Positions 5,493-8,147 of a stretch of 8,147 nucleotides of DNA are shown here, in pieces. A model generated the notes under the pieces. The model ran no database searches, was not told where the DNA came from, and saw nothing but the letters and a program-made list of their open reading frames with translations. The position numbers were made by a program, and so were the translations under genes. Origin of the DNA: Phycisphaerales bacterium. GTDB lineage: Bacteria; Planctomycetota; Phycisphaerae; Phycisphaerales; SM1A02. The stretch is taken from contig SKZB01000353.1 of assembly GCA_007127615.1 (NCBI GenBank), positions 1 to 8,147 of the forward strand, written 5' to 3'. Positions within the stretch are counted from its first letter, which is position 1. The number at the start of each line of letters is the position of its first letter.

Positions 5493-6902
5493 TCAGCGTG
5501 CGAGCGCGCCCATCGGATCCCACGGCGGGAGCACGATCGGTTCCTGGGAAAGCGCTCGCTGCAGTTCCGGCGGGAGCGATGACTTCGGCGCCGCGATCTC
5601 GAACATGTACTCGTCGAACCACGAATCGTTCATCGTGTAGAAGCCCTTCTGCCCGTCCTTGTCGCTCCAGCTGTTCTCCACGCGCCATCGCCGCGGATGA
5701 CCGTCGAGGATATCCACGCCGGTGAACAACATCGCGTGCGTCATCTGCGTCTGGTGGTGCAGCAACCGGTCGGCCTTGTTCAGGGTAAACTCGGTGTCGT
5801 AGAGCGTCTCGTAGTCGTACAGTCTGGCGTCCCAGATCCCCAGATCACCGCGCATCATCTGGCCGACGTCACATCCCATCCAGACCGGCTCGCCCTCCTC
5901 GATCGCCTGCATGGCGAGCTTCTTCATCAGGTCGATCTCGACGTTGAGGTAGAGGACCCGACCGCCCTCCATGACGTTGCCGAGATACTCCACGGTGAAG
6001 GTCCGGCCGAAGGGACTCGACGGCCTCGGATCGTGGACGATGCAGACGTACTCGTCGTACGGAATCGTGATGAACTTCCGGCCGAATTCCCGGGGCGTCA
6101 TCGTGCCGTGACGATGAAACTTCCGATCCTTGTCCATCCACTGCCAGTCGAACTGCTCCGGCGGCAGGCCGAGATGAATGACCAGCATGCGGAAAATGAC
6201 CTTGAGATATTCGTCCTTCTTCGCGGCCAGATCACCCTTCGCCGCCCCGTTCGCCTTCGCCTCGCGCAGGGTCCGTGCGGCTTCCCGCAGTTTGTGCAGA
6301 AGCACGTCGTTCATGCGGCGGGTGTTGGAGGAGCTTTCCGTCTCCGGCATCGCACTCTTGGGGACGAGGCCGTACTTTCGAATCAGGTTCGTGAACATGT
6401 TCCACTGACCGCCGTCCTCGAGCGGACGTTCGAGCAGGAACGCCACGACGCGATCATCCACATCACGATCGGCCGTTTCAATGATCGCTTCGAGGAAGTA
6501 GTTTGCGCGCTCGAACTTGTCCCAGAAGAGCGGGTAGTTCTGACTGAATTCGAACTCCTTGAGATTCATCTTCTGCATGGCGCCGGCGCGCAGGAGATTC
6601 AAGCCGGCGAACATCCAGCAGCGGCCGGAATTCTTCTGATCGGTGACCGGCCAGTCATCGAGGTGATGCGAGAACGTGTGGGCGGTCCGGGTGACCACGT
6701 CACGGTTCAGCGCAACGTCCTGAACGCTCGTCTGCGCGACCGCGTGACGTGCCAGCCGCGTCGTCGGACGGGAGGCAAGCTCACGGCGGAGATCCTGAAT
6801 TCGCTCCGGGCTGATCGCGCCGGATGGCGCCGCCTCGTTCGCCGAGACGGTCGCTGCGGGCGGAGAAACGGGCGACGGCATGGTGCTTTCGGGGGATGAC
6901 AT
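5493..6902 (-). CDS. pepC: Aminopeptidase C / bleomycin hydrolase (peptidase C1B)
   Basis: A papain-fold cysteine aminopeptidase of the PepC/bleomycin hydrolase family. Members are typically cytoplasmic hexameric barrels that trim N-terminal residues from short peptides. The 469-residue product has the nucleophile motif DQKNSGRCWMFAG (Cys95, with Gln89 as oxyanion residue), His389 in QMTHAMLFTGV and Asn410 in WRVENSWSDKDG, completing the triad. The C-terminus ends WDPMGALAR, almost the same as in bleomycin hydrolases, where the tail reaches into the active site and the last residue can be self-removed. Residues 1-28 are a Pro/Ser/Ala-rich extension without a hydrophobic core, so no export signal. 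ATG 6902 is chosen for the purine-rich GGAAGAAGG about 8 nt upstream; the longer in-frame start at 7019 would cross a strong terminator hairpin. The gene is divergent from the DJ-1-like gene. Confidence 0.95.
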   Translation of the reverse strand: MSSPESTMPSPVSPPAATVSANEAAPSGAISPERIQDLRRELASRPTTRLARHAVAQTSVQDVALNRDVVTRTAHTFSHHLDDWPVTDQKNSGRCWMFAGLNLLRAGAMQKMNLKEFEFSQNYPLFWDKFERANYFLEAIIETADRDVDDRVVAFLLERPLEDGGQWNMFTNLIRKYGLVPKSAMPETESSSNTRRMNDVLLHKLREAARTLREAKANGAAKGDLAAKKDEYLKVIFRMLVIHLGLPPEQFDWQWMDKDRKFHRHGTMTPREFGRKFITIPYDEYVCIVHDPRPSSPFGRTFTVEYLGNVMEGGRVLYLNVEIDLMKKLAMQAIEEGEPVWMGCDVGQMMRGDLGIWDARLYDYETLYDTEFTLNKADRLLHHQTQMTHAMLFTGVDILDGHPRRWRVENSWSDKDGQKGFYTMNDSWFDEYMFEIAAPKSSLPPELQRALSQEPIVLPPWDPMGALAR

Positions 6903-6984
6903 ATCGGGCGCCTTCTTCCTCAGATTTTCAGAAAACCAGGTGGGCCAGACTGCGACGATACCACGAGCAGCGCTTTGGTTCATC

Positions 6985-7015
6985 AAAAAAAGACGCGCGC
7001 CAAGGTTCGCGCGCG
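6985..7015 (-). terminator. Intrinsic terminator inside the pepC leader
   Basis: On the minus strand CGCGCGC (7015-7009), an 8-nt loop and GCGCGCG (7000-6994) form a perfect 7-bp GC stem. After TC comes a run of seven T (6991-6985). This is a classic rho-independent terminator pointing toward pepC. It lies 82 nt before the pepC start codon, yet no minus-strand gene precedes it. It must therefore end a leader, a small RNA or antisense transcription. In the plus direction the A tract comes first, so it would not terminate there. Confidence 0.8.
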
Positions 7016-7264
7016 ACAACAGATCGTTGAATCTGGATTGATGATGTCGTCACCGGAGCGGGCCGATCGGAAGCGATCCACATTTATGAAACAATGTCAC
7101 CCTCCCGGCCGTTGTTCATCGCGTAATTCGACGGTCGGACGATTCTGAGCTCCGGCACACCACGATGACGAACCGTACTTTACGCTAACAAAGGCGCGCC
7201 GGGACGACCGCGGAGAGACTCGATGACTCGTCGAGAAGAACCGAATCGTCCGGCGCCTCAATCG

Positions 7265-7271
7265 AAAGGAG
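7265..7271 (+). promoter_or_regulatory. Ribosome binding site fixing the DJ-1-like start
   Basis: AAAGGAG lies 5 nt before the ATG at 7277. The in-frame ATG at 7223 has only a weak purine match and would put 18 hydrophilic residues before a clear signal peptide, so 7277 is the likely start. Confidence 0.8.
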
Positions 7272-7276
7272 ATTCC

Positions 7277-8131
7277 ATGAATTTGACAGCCATGAAGACT
7301 CAGAAGATCGGACTCAGAGTGCTCGCGTGCGCGGCGATGCTGTTCGCCTCGGCCGGATTGGCGAGCGCGCAGGATCGTGGCGGCGATCAGCGATCGGGCG
7401 ACCGCCCGGAGCGACCGAGCGCCCGCGAGATCGCGACCCAGCAACATCCGGACGCCCGGAATCTGACGCTGCGCGGCCAACACATCGCCATTCTCGTCGG
7501 CGAAGGACTGCACGACGGTGAAACGCTCATGCCGATGGCCTATCTCATCAATCGCGGCGCACGGGTCACCGTGATCGGTGTCAAAGCGGGCGAGGTGAAG
7601 GCCTACAACTCCGATATCACCGTCAATGTCAACGCGACGGTCGAGAACACCAGGCCGCAGATGTTCAACGCTCTGGTCCTGCCCGGCGGGGAAGGACCGT
7701 CAAACATCCGTGATAACGAAAACGTCATTCGTTTCGTTCGCGCGTTTTACGAGCTTGACCGACCCATCGCCGCGATCTGTCACGGCCCGCAGGTGCTTGC
7801 CTCCGCCGGCGTGCTGGAAGGCAAGACCGCCACGTGCATCGCGCGGATCTCCAGTGAACTGCGTGAAGCCGGCGCGGAGTACAAGGACGAAGCGGTCGTG
7901 ATTGACGGCAACCTGATCACGTCACGCGTTCCGGAGGATATCCCGCTCTTCTGCCGGGCAATCGAGCGAATGCTGGTCGAACATCAGCGAGACCGTGGCC
8001 GTCCGGGCGCTCGTGATCGCGAGGGCCGCGGCGATCAACCCGGGCGTGGTCGCGGCCGCGATCGGGGACGTGACCGTGACGACGAACGTGACGATGACGG
8101 CCGTGGTCGGGGACGTGGTCGCGGTCGCTGA
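7277..8131 (+). CDS. Exported DJ-1/PfpI-family protein with Arg/Gly/Asp-rich tail
   Basis: A 284-residue protein of the DJ-1/PfpI (class I glutamine amidotransferase-like) superfamily. Residues 1-31 are a Sec signal peptide: Lys7, Lys10 and Arg14, a core VLACAAMLFASAGL (15-28) and likely cleavage after ASA (29-31). A hydrophilic Arg/Asp/Gly linker (32-61) precedes the domain at about 62-232. The domain has HIAILVGEGLHDGET (69-83), ALVLPGGEGP (132-141) and the nucleophile elbow AAICHGPQVLASAGVL with Cys168-His169. It ends with GNLITSRVPEDIP, a match to PfpI proteases. The position of the catalytic Glu in Pyrococcus PfpI (PGGRAPE) is Ser142 here, so the classical triad is incomplete. The final 49 residues (236-284) are almost only Arg, Gly and Asp in RGR/RDR repeats. 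Substrate unknown: protease, chaperone, deglycase-like or oxidative-stress roles occur in the superfamily. Confidence 0.88.
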   Translation: MNLTAMKTQKIGLRVLACAAMLFASAGLASAQDRGGDQRSGDRPERPSAREIATQQHPDARNLTLRGQHIAILVGEGLHDGETLMPMAYLINRGARVTVIGVKAGEVKAYNSDITVNVNATVENTRPQMFNALVLPGGEGPSNIRDNENVIRFVRAFYELDRPIAAICHGPQVLASAGVLEGKTATCIARISSELREAGAEYKDEAVVIDGNLITSRVPEDIPLFCRAIERMLVEHQRDRGRPGARDREGRGDQPGRGRGRDRGRDRDDERDDDGRGRGRGRGR

Positions 8132-8147
8132 TAGAGATTGAATCCAA

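Larger units (their letters stand above)
6903..7276. other. Divergent intergenic region between pepC and the DJ-1-like gene
   Basis: These 374 nt contain no convincing gene. They hold the pepC ribosome-binding site, a minus-strand intrinsic terminator at 6985-7015 and the ribosome-binding site of the DJ-1-like gene at 7265-7271. An AT-richer patch occurs near 7081-7096, where promoters might lie, but no hexamer pair with correct spacing convinced me on either strand. The minus-strand reading frame from 7083 and a tiny 11-codon frame starting at 7119 show no ribosome-binding site or family resemblance. No tRNA-like fold or recognised riboswitch was found. Confidence 0.6.

Noticed and set aside
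5473..5493. Short inverted repeat CGATC/GATCG after pepC as a terminator
   Set aside because: It has only a 5-bp stem followed by three T, too weak to call; pepC and the next gene are probably co-transcribed.
5697..6899. 400-codon plus-strand frame opposite pepC
   Set aside because: It lies wholly antisense to PepC with its intact catalytic motifs, and has no ribosome-binding site or family resemblance.
7084..7119. Eleven-codon minus-strand frame upstream of the pepC leader terminator, considered as an attenuator leader peptide
   Set aside because: It has no Shine-Dalgarno and no run of identical regulatory codons, and lies about 70 nt before the terminator stem.
7097..7513. Minus-strand frame crossing the start of the DJ-1-like gene
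   Set aside because: It overlaps a clear signal peptide and ribosome-binding site on the other strand and has no coding features of its own.
8023..8128. GC-rich repeats at the right end as a DNA-level satellite or CRISPR-like array
   Set aside because: The repeats are short, irregular codon-level runs encoding RGR/RDR in a continuous frame; no uniform repeat-spacer pattern.
7917..8147. His/Arg/Asp-rich minus-strand frame at the right edge
   Set aside because: It is the reverse complement of the RGR/RDR repeat tail of the DJ-1-like gene, so the His-rich pattern follows from the repeats.

Overview
This is an 8.1 kb stretch of a GC-rich bacterial chromosome that holds mostly housekeeping and accessory metabolic genes. 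Gene content (rpmF-plsX, a stand-alone nuoH, a bleomycin-hydrolase-like aminopeptidase C, an ArsS-type radical SAM enzyme, a DUF6941-like protein) and the GC-rich, Arg/Pro-heavy proteins suggest a planctomycete or relative, perhaps Phycisphaerae. That assignment is an inference from protein character, not a proven one. There is no sign of phage, insertion sequence, CRISPR array, tRNA or rRNA.

Layout. Positions 1-2209 are all minus strand. The 5' part of plsX (cut by the window edge) sits behind rpmF, and both are driven by a clear TTGACA-17-TACAGT promoter at 874-902. Upstream lie psuG (pseudouridine-5'-phosphate glycosidase) and a small basic protein of unknown function. A divergent spacer (2210-2294) leads to a plus-strand radical SAM gene of the ArsS family. 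Its downstream region contains hairpins and a perfect 13-bp intrinsic terminator. From the right, minus-strand nuoH converges on it. Upstream of nuoH come a DUF6941-like gene and pepC, also on the minus strand. A 374-bp divergent region separates pepC from a plus-strand gene for an exported DJ-1/PfpI-family protein with an Arg/Gly/Asp-rich tail.

How the genes relate. rpmF-plsX is the classic coupling of a ribosomal protein to phospholipid synthesis. The other genes do not form one pathway. psuG has no psuK, arsS has no arsM, and nuoH has no other nuo gene within the window.

The most interesting signals are regulatory. Four genes without a Shine-Dalgarno (the small protein, psuG, arsS, nuoH) each have a TANNNT -10-like hexamer 6-9 nt before ATG, as expected for leaderless mRNAs. 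At nuoH that hexamer lies inside a perfect 19-bp palindrome. A strong intrinsic terminator sits in the pepC leader with no minus-strand gene before it. The exported DJ-1-like protein lacks the Glu that completes the PfpI protease triad. I see no convincing wholly new multi-gene system.
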